This document shows positions 1 to 10,729 of a stretch of DNA of 64,000 nucleotides, piece by piece. The position numbers and the translations under genes are program-made. Origin of the DNA: Trametes villosa. Lineage: Eukaryota; Basidiomycota; Agaricomycetes; Polyporales; Polyporaceae. The notes beneath the pieces were generated by a model that made no database searches, was not told where the DNA came from, and saw only the letters and a program-made list of their open reading frames with translations. Each line of letters starts with the position of its first letter. The first letter of the stretch is position 1. The DNA is taken from the NCBI GenBank assembly GCA_002964805.2, contig PUDQ02000027.1:372001-436000 (forward strand), read 5' to 3'.

Positions 1-957
1 TTCCATGCCACACGCTTCGAACCCGGACTCGACTTACCGCAGATATCGACCGCCTACCCAGCTCTGGCGAGATTGGGACGGCCTTTCAACTGTATCGTAC
101 TTATTCTCTAGTCTCCGTATTGTATGCTATGCGCTAACCTGTAGGACACGTATCGTCATCGCATTGTGCCGAGTGCTTGCGAGATTGGCTTCGAGGATTG
201 CCGATATGGTATGTCTATCGGATCGTTCAGACAGAATATCGCGGAGCCGGGAAGGACCTGATGGGTTCTCCTGACGGGGTATGTACCTCGCGACAGCATC
301 TGCCATTCGCTGCAGTCGATCCAGGTTGGCCAATGGTTCGTAATCGTATGGCTTCCTCTTGGCCCCATCATACCCCCCGGCCCAGGCGGGATATGTCTAA
401 CCGCAACCGAGATTAATGGCTGACAGAGTAGTTGGGAACATACACTTCACAGGAACGCAACATACAAGAGCGTTCGAATGCCGGGCTCTCCGTTCAAGCG
501 GTGCACCAGAGCGGGTGCCGGGTGAAATACGGGCGCCTCGGGCGCATCACGCATCATACCAACACCGCCGCGGTGCATCGCCCGTGCTTCAGCCCCGTCG
601 GTTGCAGGGGGAGACTGAGCTGGGCCATCCCGACATATCATTTGATGCTGTTCGTATCACGCCCGATGCGGCGCGCGCGACATCATAGCAGCATGTCCTC
701 CAGGACGTGCTCGCGCCGCCGCCCCTCCCGCAGACGCGTGTCGTCTTCTCACCCCCGTCCCCCTTCGTCTTCCCTCCCGCAGCCCGCGGCAGCGCACGGC
801 TCGCTCGCCCTTCTTCCTTCTTCCTTCTCTTCCTTTGCCGTTCTTTCGTTACCTCCCAGCTAGCCTGGTTCTGGAGCTGCTTGCGCCTCCGCGTCGCTTT
901 TCACGTCTTCCGCTGTCTGTGTCTGTGTCTCGTCTGGTGTAGGAGTACGCGCCGGAC
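1..957. other. No gene seen; pyrimidine-rich promoter tract
   Basis: Short open frames on both strands have no recognisable content. From about 700 to 900 the + strand is strongly C/T-rich, as is common just upstream of fungal transcription starts, and it leads directly into the gene that begins at 958. Confidence 0.5.
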
Positions 958-2425
958 ATGTATCTCAAGCGTGCGTCCCTATTGCATCCTGTGAGCCGTG
1001 TGTGCCGTGCTGACGATCCCCGTTGTTTGGTGCTTGCAGGCAGCCCCTCCGATGTCTCCCAGGAGCATGTCGAGCTGAAGATCTTCCTGGCCTTCCAGTT
1101 CTCCGGCGCGATCGGACTGCTCGCGGTCCTGGTCACCGCACTCTTCGCGCCGAAGGTGTACAGGCACTTTACGTGGCTGAACTTCTGCATTACGTGGTTG
1201 ATATACTGCATATCGTACACGCTGTTGTGAGTCGCGCTTTTCTTGACGAGGAGTGTGTGGGTGCTTATGCGCGCGCGCGTGCGTTCGTAGGGCTTTGAGT
1301 GGGCAGCAGACGAGGGCGGAGCCGCCTGCGTACCCGCTATGCCTCACGCAAGCGACTTTGATCTACGCGGCACCCGTTCTGTGAGTCGATTGCTTAGCCG
1401 GACCCTGTGGAGAAACTGACGTGCGTATCAGCGTCGCGATGTCTACGTTCTCCCTCGTGCTGCAGCTGTACTTCACGCTTCGCAACGCGCTACAACCCCC
1501 GAAGAAGGCTACGCAAGGCAATTACTGGCGCAACGGTTTCGTGAGTCTCCCTGAAACGACTGTGGACGCGCAGACAATGCTAATGAGTACGCACGCAGCT
1601 TCTTCTTGCGCCGTATGTTGCGTGGCTCGGCTTCGCAATCGCCATCCTTGTGGTAAGTGGTCATGCTGTGGCATTGCTTCCAAGCTTGTTTAACAATAAT
1701 AATGCGCATCTAGATCGGATCCCAGCACCCACACAGCGTGCAGCGCGCCGGCGGCCTGGTGTACTGCACGATCAAGCTCGGGGCGCCGTGAGTCGGATAT
1801 CCGGATGCACCCCGCCTCTTTGCACGAACCTGATATCCGTCTCAGCGGAAATGTCACAGCTATCTCCGTTGCGGTCATCCTTCTGGTGATGGTCGGGCTC
1901 GATGGTCAGTTCCTCTCCATACACCTGCGTAGAGCGATACTTACGCTGGGCTGGGACGCGGCGGCAGTGTACATCGGGACGACGCTGTACAAGAACTGGC
2001 GCGCGCTGCGCGGGTCCGACCACCCGGGCGCGATCCCGTTCTCGCTGATCCTGCGCGTCGCGATCTTCAGCTTCTTCTGCGTCGTCGGCATCGGGTGCGT
2101 CCGCTCGCAGTATCGTCCGCATTTCGGGAGCGGAGGGGCTGACGGTGTGGCGGCTGTGCAGCTGCGCGTTCGTGTTCCTGTCGAACGTTTCGTTCTTTGC
2201 TGGGAACACCATCATTGCGCTCAGTACGTGCGCTTCTTCCTCTTTCGCGTTTTCGCGCTAACTTGTCTCTGTAGTGCCCCTGATCGCCTTCCTCGTCTTC
2301 GGAACTCAGCGGGTGAGTGACGCCCATCCACCGCGCTCGTCCATAAGGCTCGTCCCCCCAGCAGAACGCTGACTACTCGACCCACACAGGACATCATCAG
2401 CGTCTGGATGTTCTGGCGGCGGTGA
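958..2425 (+). CDS. Seven-helix integral membrane protein, GPCR-like
   Basis: A multi-exon membrane protein, probably with seven helices, of a type common in Agaricomycetes whose ligand and partner are unknown. Exons read as 958-970, 1040-about 1225, 1291-1380, 1432-1540, 1599-1652, 1714-1787, 1846-1904 and 1935-2094, then pieces near 2117-2221 and 2275-2310, and a last exon ending in WMFWRR at the stop at 2423-2425. Hydrophobic segments include FSGAIGLLAVLVTALF, LNFCITWLIYCISYTL, TQATLIYAAPVL, YVAWLGFAIAILV, ISVAVILLVMVGL, LILRVAIFSFFCVVGI and LIAFLVFGTQ. A short polar tail follows the last helix. The start is the ATG that splices in frame to SPSDVSQEHVELK. The joint after 2094 is unresolved because the obvious splice sites leave a gap of only 16 bases. 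Product family is an inference from topology and remembered homologues. Confidence 0.7.
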
Positions 2426-3489
2426 GGCCGCCCCTCGGTCCTCCCTTCCCCGGACGCCCTCGCACTCCTTTGGACTCTTCGCCCTTCGCTCGTGTGTATA
2501 CTGTTAAGGCGGGATATGCCCCCGCCGGTGCCGGACGACCTTCTTTGTGTGTACTTATAGGCTTGCGGCCCTCTGCGATTGACTCGGGAGGGGCCGGAGC
2601 TGCCAGAGGCTGCGTAATGACATGGGATGACACGAGTGTGGCTGGATCGTGAATCTGGCGAGCGGGTACTATCGGTGAGTTCTGTGCGAGTCGGCGCCTG
2701 CTGGTTGCGTGTGGCTGGCCAGTGGATCGTGTTGAGGTACGTTAATCCGTATATCTGTGCCGACCAGCAGCTGAGCCTTCCACAGATGTGTAGTAGCGCC
2801 TTCGGGGCGCGTCGATATTCGGTCACACACTGGCCAGACCATCCGCGCTTGCTACGGCGCTGATTTCGCTGGCGGTGAACGCGTATGAAGTACCGCGGTG
2901 ACGATACGGTGTCCCAAGAAACCCGCAAGAACCCGAAAAAGGCCCGATCTTCTGCGTCAGCCAAGCGTCGAAAATAGCCTACAGCCTTTCTGACTCGTCA
3001 GCTGGTCGTCTATGTTAGCTTGCGGAGAGGTGGTGAGTGGTCGTGTTCTCTTGTGAAACTTCCAGCTCACACTCACAGGCCACCCTCAGCGCCGTACAGT
3101 GCGATTCCGTCGCATGCTGCGCCACGGTTGTGGCTGGGCGGGCGACCAACCCGGGACCCCTGCGTTTCAAGCTTGAGGGGACGCCCGGAACATCGTAAGA
3201 TCATCACGCTTTACCACCGGAGCGCTCACCGGCGGTGCCTTGAGGCTTAACTGAGAGACGCAGATACTCCGATGGGGATATGCGGGTATGGGCCGCCCGT
3301 CCACCTCCATTGAAAGAAGCTGCTGAGGGAACTGGGCATCGGGATAGAAGGCGCGGTCGTATCCCGCGATGAGTATCAGCACAAGCGTCTGCATACTGGC
3401 GGTAAGAGATTTGTGGTATGTGGGCCCACTTCCGTCGTATATAGCTCAACTCTCCGCAAGAGCTCCCCTAGGTCATACCCGTGTGCGGG
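2426..3489. other. Intergenic, no gene seen
   Basis: About 1.06 kb between two membrane-protein genes on the same strand. Open frames here are short or overlap in several frames, without recognisable motifs. It presumably holds the 3' end of the first gene's transcript and the promoter of the second. Confidence 0.5.
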
Positions 3490-5135
3490 ATGCATCACGA
3501 TGGGCCCATCAACTGGCAGTAAGTGGCTGAGGACTTCTATCATAGCCTAGATACTAAACAACCTGTCACAGCGCGCTGCTCCCAATCAATGACGGCCTCA
3601 TTGAGGGCAACTACACGCTGCTAGCTTCGACATGTTCGTCTCCGCTTTCAAAGGCCCTTCGTGACTTGAGCTGAACGACGACCCTACGCAGGCCTCTTCT
3701 ACTACGACTATCTCCTCACATTCCCGACAGAAGTGCGCGTATTCTGGAACCGTCGTTGGAACCTGGCTACAACATACTATTTCTTGATCCGCTATGGGTT
3801 CCTCACCACTATCACCCTCGTCGCCCTCTCGAATATACGCTTCACCCCTCATTCCGGGCCCAACTTTTCGACGAAAAGGTGAGTAGATGTCCCAGCGATC
3901 CTACCTATGGCCAGGAACATTGCGCTGATGAACTTGAAATTGCTTTAGTTGTGGTGAATTCCTCTACGCAGCAGCCGGACTTGGCCTGCTGAACTACGCT
4001 GTTGTATCAGGTTAGTGACACGGAAGCGTGTCGCGAGGAAGCGACTCATGCATTCCAGCGTTCGTGGCTACGCGCATGTACGCCATCTGGGGATGCAACC
4101 TACGGATTGCCGTGTGCATCTTCCTCTTAGGACTCATCAACCCAAACGCAATGACGCCGGCGAGTGGGTCTTCGCGCTCGTTGTTACATGACATTGACGT
4201 CGAGCTCCTTGCACCGTTCAAAGACCTTGATTTATGCAATCCGGATAGTGCGCTCGCCCTGGCCCGTGTGGGGATGCGAGAGTTACATCCAGGATTACGA
4301 CGATGATTTCGTTGCATTTGCGTATGTCCCTCAGGTTCCTATCCTCCACTGTGTCTGTTGACGGCCTGGCATTCGGTAACCAGGACTAAGACGTGTAGGT
4401 TCTGTTTAATATACGACGCGCTCCCTGCTCTGAACCGTCTACGCAGTCCCGATTGTCTTGTCTTCAGTCGGCATCCTGTACGAGCTGCTGTGCCTCCTCC
4501 TGACCGCACACAAGACTCTCGCCGTATATCGCTCGCGCCGGCGATCTGGCAGCCCTACCACGTTGGCGTCTCTGCTACTTCGTGATGGTATGTATCACGT
4601 CGCCTCAGCTAGTATAGTACTGGAGACTCACGATCTTTCACCCCTCGTTATCCAAATACTCAAGGCTCTCTGTACTTTGTGTTCGTCGTCATCCAGAGGC
4701 TATCCTCATTCGCTGAAGGCCGGCTTACATATGTCTGCTATAGCGTCATGGCTGCCGTCTCCCTTGTGAATATCGTCGCCGCTTCGGTAAGTAGAACGTG
4801 CCAGAGCCGAACAATTACTTACCACACTGTTCCGATAGATCCCGGGGACCCCTGCGAACGTCCAAGTCAACGCAGTCTTCGGTAGAGCGTGCGTTTGAAC
4901 GTATATCTGCTTGTTGTATACTAACAATCGATATAGGCTGACCCCGATTCTCACGGCGCGCTTCATTGCACATCTGCAGGAGATCGACCAGGGCGACGTT
5001 ACCATGCTGCCCGAGTCTGCTGCAGTAGATCAGTGCCAACAGTGCTCACGCATGGTCCGCCTATTTACAACCATAGGAGGTACTATTAGCTCTCATGAAC
5101 ATGATCATATAGACGAATTACCCGTCGAACATTGA
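3490..5135 (+). CDS. DUF6533-type seven-helix membrane protein
   Basis: Exons read as 3490-3518, 3572-3633, 3692-3878, 3949-4010, 4059-4163, 4249-4321, 4447-4587, 4664-4786, 4839-4888 and 4937-5135. Exon 3 carries the DUF6533 signature: YYDYLLTFPTEVRVFW, then NRRWNLATTYYFLIRYGF. This is the N-terminal hallmark of a large basidiomycete family of unknown function with about seven helices. Later helices include LYAAAGLGLLNYAVVSAF, LRIAVCIFLLGLI, VPIVLSSVGILYELLCLLL and VMAAVSLVNIVAA. The end follows the family pattern: LTPILTARFIAHLQE, then a polar cytoplasmic tail. The start ATG at 3490 splices in frame to NDGLIEGNYTLLASTC. The joint between 4321 and 4447 does not keep phase with the sites I chose, so that exon may be misplaced or the gene damaged there. 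Same strand and topology as the gene upstream. Confidence 0.82.
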
Positions 5136-5281
5136 TTTTCTTGGCACTAGCCGGAGCGCCGGATAATGGGAGTTGAAGATGAGTGACGGAAATGGCAATG
5201 CAGTAGCCTTTTCGAGAGATTACATAATACCATAGCGTAGTCCTGTCCAATCAGAATCCGTGAATCCTAAACCACTCGTCC

Positions 5282-5668
5282 TCAGCTCTGCGCGTCCCTC
5301 GGTTTCGACTGCCTCTTCGGCGTCGGCCAGCTTCCCCCAAACCCGAACCTTGACGACAACGTCGCGTGCGCCGCCTCGAAGTCGTTCGTCTCGCTCAACG
5401 CCTTCGCCTCCTCCTTCTTGCTCGTCAACCGCGTCTCCTTTCTCCGCTCCTTCTTCTCCTTCGCCGGCCGTGGTGCTACGGCTGCGGGGACGGGCGACTG
5501 CACGGCTCCTCCCCAGCCGTACTGCGACTGAAGGAGGCCGAGAGCGGCCGAGTAGTCTTTGGGTGCTGATGATGGCTGCCTGAGCGGCGTGGATGAGGTC
5601 GCGCTCGACGTGGTGGCCACAGAGACCAGTGATGGTGATGTGGGGTAGGATGAAGAGCTGTTCGACAT
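5282..5668 (-). CDS. Small conserved-type protein with two repeated motifs
   Basis: An intronless 128-residue frame. After a Ser/Thr-rich start (about residues 1-35) it has KDYSAALGLLQSQYGWGG, then a strongly basic lysine/arginine helix (about 70-90), then NDFEAAHATLSSRFGFGG and a short basic tail. The two motifs align as D-(Y/F)-x-A-A-x-x-x-L-x-S-x-(Y/F)-G-(W/F)-G-G, so the protein looks like an internal duplication around a charged linker. I believe similar small proteins occur across Agaricomycetes but know no function. The gene is tail-to-tail with the DUF6533 gene, about 150 bases away. Confidence 0.75.
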   Translation of the reverse strand: MSNSSSSYPTSPSLVSVATTSSATSSTPLRQPSSAPKDYSAALGLLQSQYGWGGAVQSPVPAAVAPRPAKEKKERRKETRLTSKKEEAKALSETNDFEAAHATLSSRFGFGGSWPTPKRQSKPRDAQS

Positions 5669-6724
5669 GGTTGGTGTATGTGAAGTATGCAGCGGTGTGG
5701 TAGGTGATGCGGTAATGGCTGCGGGGCGGCGGGCTCGAGTATGAGTATGAGGGCACGCTATCTCGTTTCGCGCAGTCTTTATACGACTATCTCCTCACCT
5801 GCACAAAGGCCAATGCCACCGGACGCACAGCGCAGCTACACGGATCTCCGTCATCATCGTCGGTGACTCGATGACTCGCCCTAGGACCATGCTCCGAGCG
5901 GGCGCAGGCACGGCGCGCAGTCACGCCATGCCTCGCGCCCGCGGACAAGGCGTTGTGAACGGTGATGGCATGACCCTCGCAGCCGCAAGAGTCATCCCCA
6001 TCACCAGTTCCCCCGGTTGTCGATCGTGGGTTTCGGTCTGGGATCGCTGTGGCGATGCTCCGCATTCGCGCATGCTGGTCCAGAGTATCCAAGGTCCAGG
6101 CTCGCGCGGCCGCAGTTGCTAAGTTTGAGTGAGACACCGACGATAGTGCGCGCCGGCCCCGGGTGCATCGGAGCGCTTCTGACTCCAAGTACCGGTGCCG
6201 TGTGCGCTATGCCTCACAGTGGGCGCAAACCTTCTCGCACATATTCAAAGGTCAGTGAAGTCCTTGCTATCGCACCCCGAGTTCGCGTCTCAGTACCGGG
6301 GACTTCTGCACAGGACGAGTCATGGTGTCGATCCCCCGCAATCAATATCATAGCTCCGCGGCTCGATATTCTGATTGTTGGCGCCCCATGCCCACACGGG
6401 GTACAGGGATACCCGAGTGGGCATGGGGCATGCACGCGTTCGAAGTTGTTGTGGATCAGGTTGTGGGCATCGTTATCTGTCACGTTCACAGACCGGTACC
6501 TGACAGTTAGTAAGGTCGTACACCGGTCGTACCATTTGCAGCCAGCCCAGGGTAGAGGGTAGAACTCTGACATGACAGTGCGGGTGGCGGGGCCCCGGTG
6601 CAGTCCACCCAAGGATGGACGTGCTCTTCATGCAAAGTACAGGTATGTCATGTCGTTCACTGTGAGGGGACCTTCCTAACATATCCACTACCCAACGAAC
6701 AGCGAACCGCCAGCCTCGAGCAGA
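5669..6724. other. Intergenic, no gene seen; holds a strong hairpin
   Basis: About 1.05 kb between two minus-strand genes. Open frames overlap in several frames and lack recognisable content. It contains the inverted repeat at 6383-6429, and near 6491-6528 a second weaker pair of GACCGGT/ACCGGTC arms. Confidence 0.5.
6383..6429. repeat. Near-perfect inverted repeat (hairpin)
   Basis: Thirteen-base perfect arms GCCCCATGCCCAC (6383-6395) and GTGGGCATGGGGC (6417-6429) enclose 21 bases, within which GGGTA and TACCC form a second inner stem. The whole 47-base unit can fold into one long hairpin with a tiny loop. Nothing comparable is seen elsewhere in the window. Confidence 0.85.
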
Positions 6725-7474
6725 CTACGCCGAAAAGCTCATGCTAAACAATACGATAGGAATACCAAAGGCAGCGCCCACCACTGACGCGGCGGCGGCG
6801 TGCAGTGGGTCCATTGCGACCGCGCCCATGAAGGGCAGGAGGAGGATTGACCCTGCGAGGCCGGTCACCAGTGCCTGGAGGAAGAGGTAAGCCGTGCTAC
6901 GCTTTATGGCTCGTATGAAGCGGCCGCGGACCGTGTTTCGGGCGAGGTCGACAGGCATGCCGGGCTTCCAATCGTCCCGGTGGTACCGCTCTGCGGCCTC
7001 GAAAAGGAGAGGCGCGGATAGGGTGCCTCCGACGACGGCTACGAGCGTCGAGGTGCGGTCAGAGACGACGAAGCCCGGGTCGTGACGGAAGAAGTGGCGG
7101 AGGAGCACAAGACCGGCTTGTACGTTGCCTCTCTGCACCAACAGCGACCACAGGAACGACGCGACCAGCTGAACGACAGGGAGAAAGTTCTGAACTCGCA
7201 GTGCGTAGCGCGCGAGCCGGGTGCGTATGGACAGCTTCGTGGGGGGTGTTTGTGGATTGTCACCCTCAGGCGACGAGGGTGCGCCGTTTCCGGTGGCTGG
7301 GACAAGGCCAGTGCTGATCCCTGCATCGAGGACGGGTGGAGCTGGGGGAGGCTGCGCTTTCTCGTCGGTTGTAGAATTCGGCAAGGGGTTCGACGGGGTG
7401 GCGTCCACCAAAGCGACGAGGTGCCGGTTCTCATCCATGAATTTCTCGAAGAGAGTGGAGAATTCGGTGGTCAT
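6725..7474 (-). CDS. Multi-helix membrane protein of unknown function
   Basis: An intronless frame of 249 residues. It has a polar N-terminal third (about residues 1-85, Pro/Ser-rich), then hydrophobic segments around FLPVVQLVASFLWSLLV, TLVAVVGGTLSAPLLF, YLFLQALVTGLAGSILLLPF and AAAASVVGAAFGIPIVLF, ending almost at the stop. A basic loop with RGRFIRAIKRS separates the helix pairs. The spacing, and the stretch with D-P-L-H-A-A-A-A-S followed by G-I-P, resemble DPVRAACAAAVATIP in the gene at 8379-9158 and THAVRAAVVGVAMLYP in the gene at 62816, so I take the three as distant paralogues (inference). No enzyme motif is visible. Confidence 0.65.
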   Translation of the reverse strand: MTTEFSTLFEKFMDENRHLVALVDATPSNPLPNSTTDEKAQPPPAPPVLDAGISTGLVPATGNGAPSSPEGDNPQTPPTKLSIRTRLARYALRVQNFLPVVQLVASFLWSLLVQRGNVQAGLVLLRHFFRHDPGFVVSDRTSTLVAVVGGTLSAPLLFEAAERYHRDDWKPGMPVDLARNTVRGRFIRAIKRSTAYLFLQALVTGLAGSILLLPFMGAVAMDPLHAAAASVVGAAFGIPIVLFSMSFSA

Positions 7475-8378
7475 GGTTCGGTGGAAACGGTAGGCGGCTT
7501 AGCTGCTCCTAGAGATGTGTGGAGTGGCGTTCTGAGACGGAGACGTCCGGCGTCCTGAGCAGATCGTGAGTTTTCGTTACGCAGATGAAGACAGGAGGCG
7601 TGTGTACTCACTTCCGATTCGTATAGCCGTCAAGGCAGGTATATGCAACGAGGAAATGAAGTCCGACGGTGCGTTCGCTGTCGCGAGCTCGTTATGTGCG
7701 CGGTTTGAGTGTCGAGAGAGCTAACATGACTGCCTACTTGTAGGGCGACGAACAATAACATGACGGCGTTTCCTAAGATCTAGAGGTACGCCCTCGATGG
7801 GTCACGGCTAAGAAGCCAATTGTCTAGGATGTTCTTACGGTGTGAAACGGCACAGGACATCGTTACAAGCAGTTGTAACGATGCTGTCGGAGCGCAGCGC
7901 TCAAACCGCCGCCCATGGTGGCGCGTGACAGCGGTTTCTTGTTTCTGCGAGCGCTGGTGTGGTCAAGAAGCCGGTGAGCGCGTGAACCGCCCGTTCGGCT
8001 GTTAACATTATTGTATTCACTCGATGTTCATATGCGATAGGAGTCCAAACAGGGGGGACTGCGACTGTGGCCCTCCGCCGATACATTCTTGCGCCACGGT
8101 CGACCTGGGGATGATCCGTGAGTTCTCCCTGGCGGGCATCACGGTTGCTACATGTGTGTCGTACTAATCCATTCGTGAACGTCAGATTCAGGTCGTTTTA
8201 CATGTCATGATTCATCGCAGAAACAAGAAGACTTCCGTCCTTGTACGACGCCCCTTCCTGCGCCGCCAGCACGATACGCCCTTGCCCGAGGATGCGCCGG
8301 GCATCCAGGGTGCAGACAAACCGCGAGACCTGACCCCGGGAAGCCGACTGCCACCGCGTCACTGCGACGCTCGCTGGC
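7475..8378. other. Intergenic, no gene seen
   Basis: About 900 bases between two minus-strand membrane-protein genes. It should contain the promoter of the gene at 6725-7474 and the 3' end of the one at 8379-9158. I see no other coding content. Confidence 0.45.
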
Positions 8379-9158
8379 TTAGACGGCCAACGCGAGCATG
8401 ACGAGCAGCTGGTGGGAGTGACTGGGGATCGTGGCCACTGCAGCGGCGCACGCCGCGCGCACCGGGTCCACCGTCCTGAGGGGTGGGAGTAAGGCCCACA
8501 CAGCCCCGCCGAACACTCCCTGGAGGACAGATACTGCCAGGCGCTGGAAGAGGCCCGGCGGCGCAACGTCGGCCATGGTGACGTAGAGAGCGACGTACAA
8601 GGCGTAGTGCCTGGCGAGCTCGAAGAAGCGTCCGAGGAAGCTGTCGCGCTTGACTCCTCGGAGGAGTGCGCGAACGCGCGATTTGGGGTCGAAAGGTGCG
8701 CGTGCCATCGCGATGAGAGATGAAGGCACGCGACGTAGCCTGTTGACCGCCGCGCGGAGGAGGAGTGCCGCCGCCGAGGCTACATAGTAGCCAAAGTCGA
8801 TGGGGATGGCTTGGATGGGGAGCACGGCGAGCAAACACCATTCCTCGTCCATGTCCTGTGTGCTACGCGGCGTGCCTCTCGCGACGACATAGGCCAGCCA
8901 AAGCGCGGCGAGCAGGCCCGGCACGCAGGATGCGAGACTGAGGCTGCTATCGCAAGGTGCACCCAAGTCTGCGTAGCTCCGGGGAGCGAGCGACGGGGCG
9001 TCCTTCTCTCCGGGCTCGTCGCCAGCGGCCACTGCCTCTGGGATAGACGAAAGGTGCCGGTCAGATAGGGCAGGGCTGAGTGAAGACTCGGAGGCGGTAG
9101 CGTGGATCGGTCGCGAGTACCCTACGAAGCTGGGGAGGACAGGGGAATGGCCGGCCAT
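8379..9158 (-). CDS. Multi-helix membrane protein of unknown function
   Basis: An intronless 259-residue frame. The first 75 residues are polar and Ser/Ala-rich. Hydrophobic stretches follow: LSLASCVPGLLAALWLAYVV, CLLAVLPIQAIPIDFGYYV with SAAALLLRAAV, YALYVALYVTMADVA, LAVSVLQGVFGGAVWALLP and QLLVMLALAV at the very C-terminus. A basic loop (PKSRVRALLRGVKRD) sits between the helix groups. It lies directly upstream of, and on the same strand as, the similar gene at 6725-7474. The layout of a helix pair, basic loop, second helix set and D-P-V-R-A-A motif supports common descent with that gene and the gene at 62816. Function unknown. Confidence 0.65.
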   Translation of the reverse strand: MAGHSPVLPSFVGYSRPIHATASESSLSPALSDRHLSSIPEAVAAGDEPGEKDAPSLAPRSYADLGAPCDSSLSLASCVPGLLAALWLAYVVARGTPRSTQDMDEEWCLLAVLPIQAIPIDFGYYVASAAALLLRAAVNRLRRVPSSLIAMARAPFDPKSRVRALLRGVKRDSFLGRFFELARHYALYVALYVTMADVAPPGLFQRLAVSVLQGVFGGAVWALLPPLRTVDPVRAACAAAVATIPSHSHQLLVMLALAV

Positions 9159-9838
9159 GCCTTGCGGGAGGTGCGAACAGCTGATTACTGGGTTATGGCG
9201 GGTGGGCGGATGAAATGCGACCGAGTCCTGAAAGGGCTATCGTCAGTATTCGTGCCCCGCGCGAAGAAGTCTCGGTCCTCACTAGGATATACGTCTGGCG
9301 AAGTACGAGGAGTTGACTGTAGGTTGACGGTATTGGTCTAGCTGCGTAGAGTGAATGTGGAGAGCGACTTGGTGGGTGAGACCATCCACGATGGACGGAT
9401 ATAAGGGCAGCGTTGGCACAATAGAAGAGGCAGTCACGCACAAGTTGCTTCTGGCCTGGTTGATGCAAGGCTGTACATCCTAGGAGAGGAGTTGTACGTG
9501 ACTATTCATAGCTTAGGATACCCGACGCTATTGTTTATCGTTCTTCTCAGCTGTTGGCGGAAACGAAACCTTGTCATGCGCCCGCGGTGAGCGGCGTCGG
9601 CGCCCAAGGCGCACGTACCGGTGTCGAAGGCAGAAGGGGCCACGAACAAGAGCGACATGACACGGTACTTGCCGCGTCTGTTGTATTCGTGCGAAGAAGT
9701 CGTACACCCATCATCAGGTGTGCACGCGGTGGACTATGTCTTGACGCTGACCGCCACATCGATACGGTGGCGAGGCTCCGAGTCGCACACACCATCTCAT
9801 ACCCTGAACCCTCTCTCAGGCCCCGGCACATCGACACA
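9159..9838. other. Divergent intergenic region
   Basis: About 680 bases between two divergently transcribed genes, so it probably holds both promoters. A longer in-frame extension of the downstream gene (to about 9554) exists, but its composition looks non-coding. I see no other gene. Confidence 0.45.
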
Positions 9839-10339
9839 ATGCTCTCCTACCTGTCCAACATGTTCACCTCCGACGGCGGGGCTCCCTCAGTGATCATCTT
9901 CGTCCGCGGGCCTGAATGGGGCACAGAGTGGTTCTTCCATATCGCCCCCGAGGACCGTGCCATAGAGGCTGTCGTTTGCAATGCACGTCCGGCAGCGACC
10001 GCCTTCCGCCGATGCGGCACCGTAGAGCAGTCCCGAGAGGCACTCGGCACCGTCAAACTTGATCGCATTGGCTCGTACTTTATACGCGACGTGCGCAAGA
10101 GGGCCGAGAAGATCATGGAGGCCTCGCCCATCTTCAGCGCTGCCACGAAGGCGAAGGAAGGAGAATGGGGTCGCGGGGCCGTCCATGTGAACCAGCTGGC
10201 GGAGGAGGTCCTGAGGCCGGCGGCGCTTGAAGCCATCCGTGAATGGGAGCAGCGCGATCCTTCGATGCTCGAAACAGCAGTTAACCATGTCTACCTCGTC
10301 TACGTCAAACGCCCGAAGCCGGGGAGTATTGATCAATGA
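9839..10339 (+). CDS. Hypothetical 166-residue protein
   Basis: A single-exon frame beginning MLSYLSNMFTSDGGAPSVII and ending PKPGSIDQ. It looks coding because of its mixed composition and amphipathic pattern: a strand-like start with IIFVRGPEWGTEWFFHI, a central basic segment (FIRDVRKRAEKIMEAS), and a helical C-terminal part. There is no signal peptide, membrane helix or motif I recognise. I chose the ATG at 9839 because protein-like composition starts there, although the frame stays open about 285 bases further upstream. No paralogue is seen in the window. Confidence 0.55.
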   Translation: MLSYLSNMFTSDGGAPSVIIFVRGPEWGTEWFFHIAPEDRAIEAVVCNARPAATAFRRCGTVEQSREALGTVKLDRIGSYFIRDVRKRAEKIMEASPIFSAATKAKEGEWGRGAVHVNQLAEEVLRPAALEAIREWEQRDPSMLETAVNHVYLVYVKRPKPGSIDQ

Positions 10340-10729
10340 CGACGACGGAGAGCGGAGGGCTGTTCACAGCTGGCGAATCAATTTGTGGCGTACCCAGTGG
10401 AAGGTGTCCGTCTGTAAGTGCCACATAACTAACGTGCTTCTTGTTCTTATATGCGTGGGGTCGTCTTTGTAGGGTGAAGCGGGGTGGGGTCAAGATCCCA
10501 AGTCGTAGGGAACGTTCCCCTCGCCGTTGTGTTCGAGAGCGTTAAAGGTGTTCTTCTGCGGGTTTGGGTGCTGGAGGCTTAGAGCGATGGCTCGGATGTG
10601 AAGAGTAGGGTGTATATATGGAGACATTACTTTTGAATTGGTGCTGGAAAACCCTACCCTTATAGGGACAACGTATGCACGTGCTCTAAGACGACGTCAG
10701 CGACGTGCAACACATACGCCCCATCGTGT
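10340..10729. other. Convergent intergenic region
   Basis: About 390 bases between the 3' ends of two converging genes. No coding content is apparent. Confidence 0.4.
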
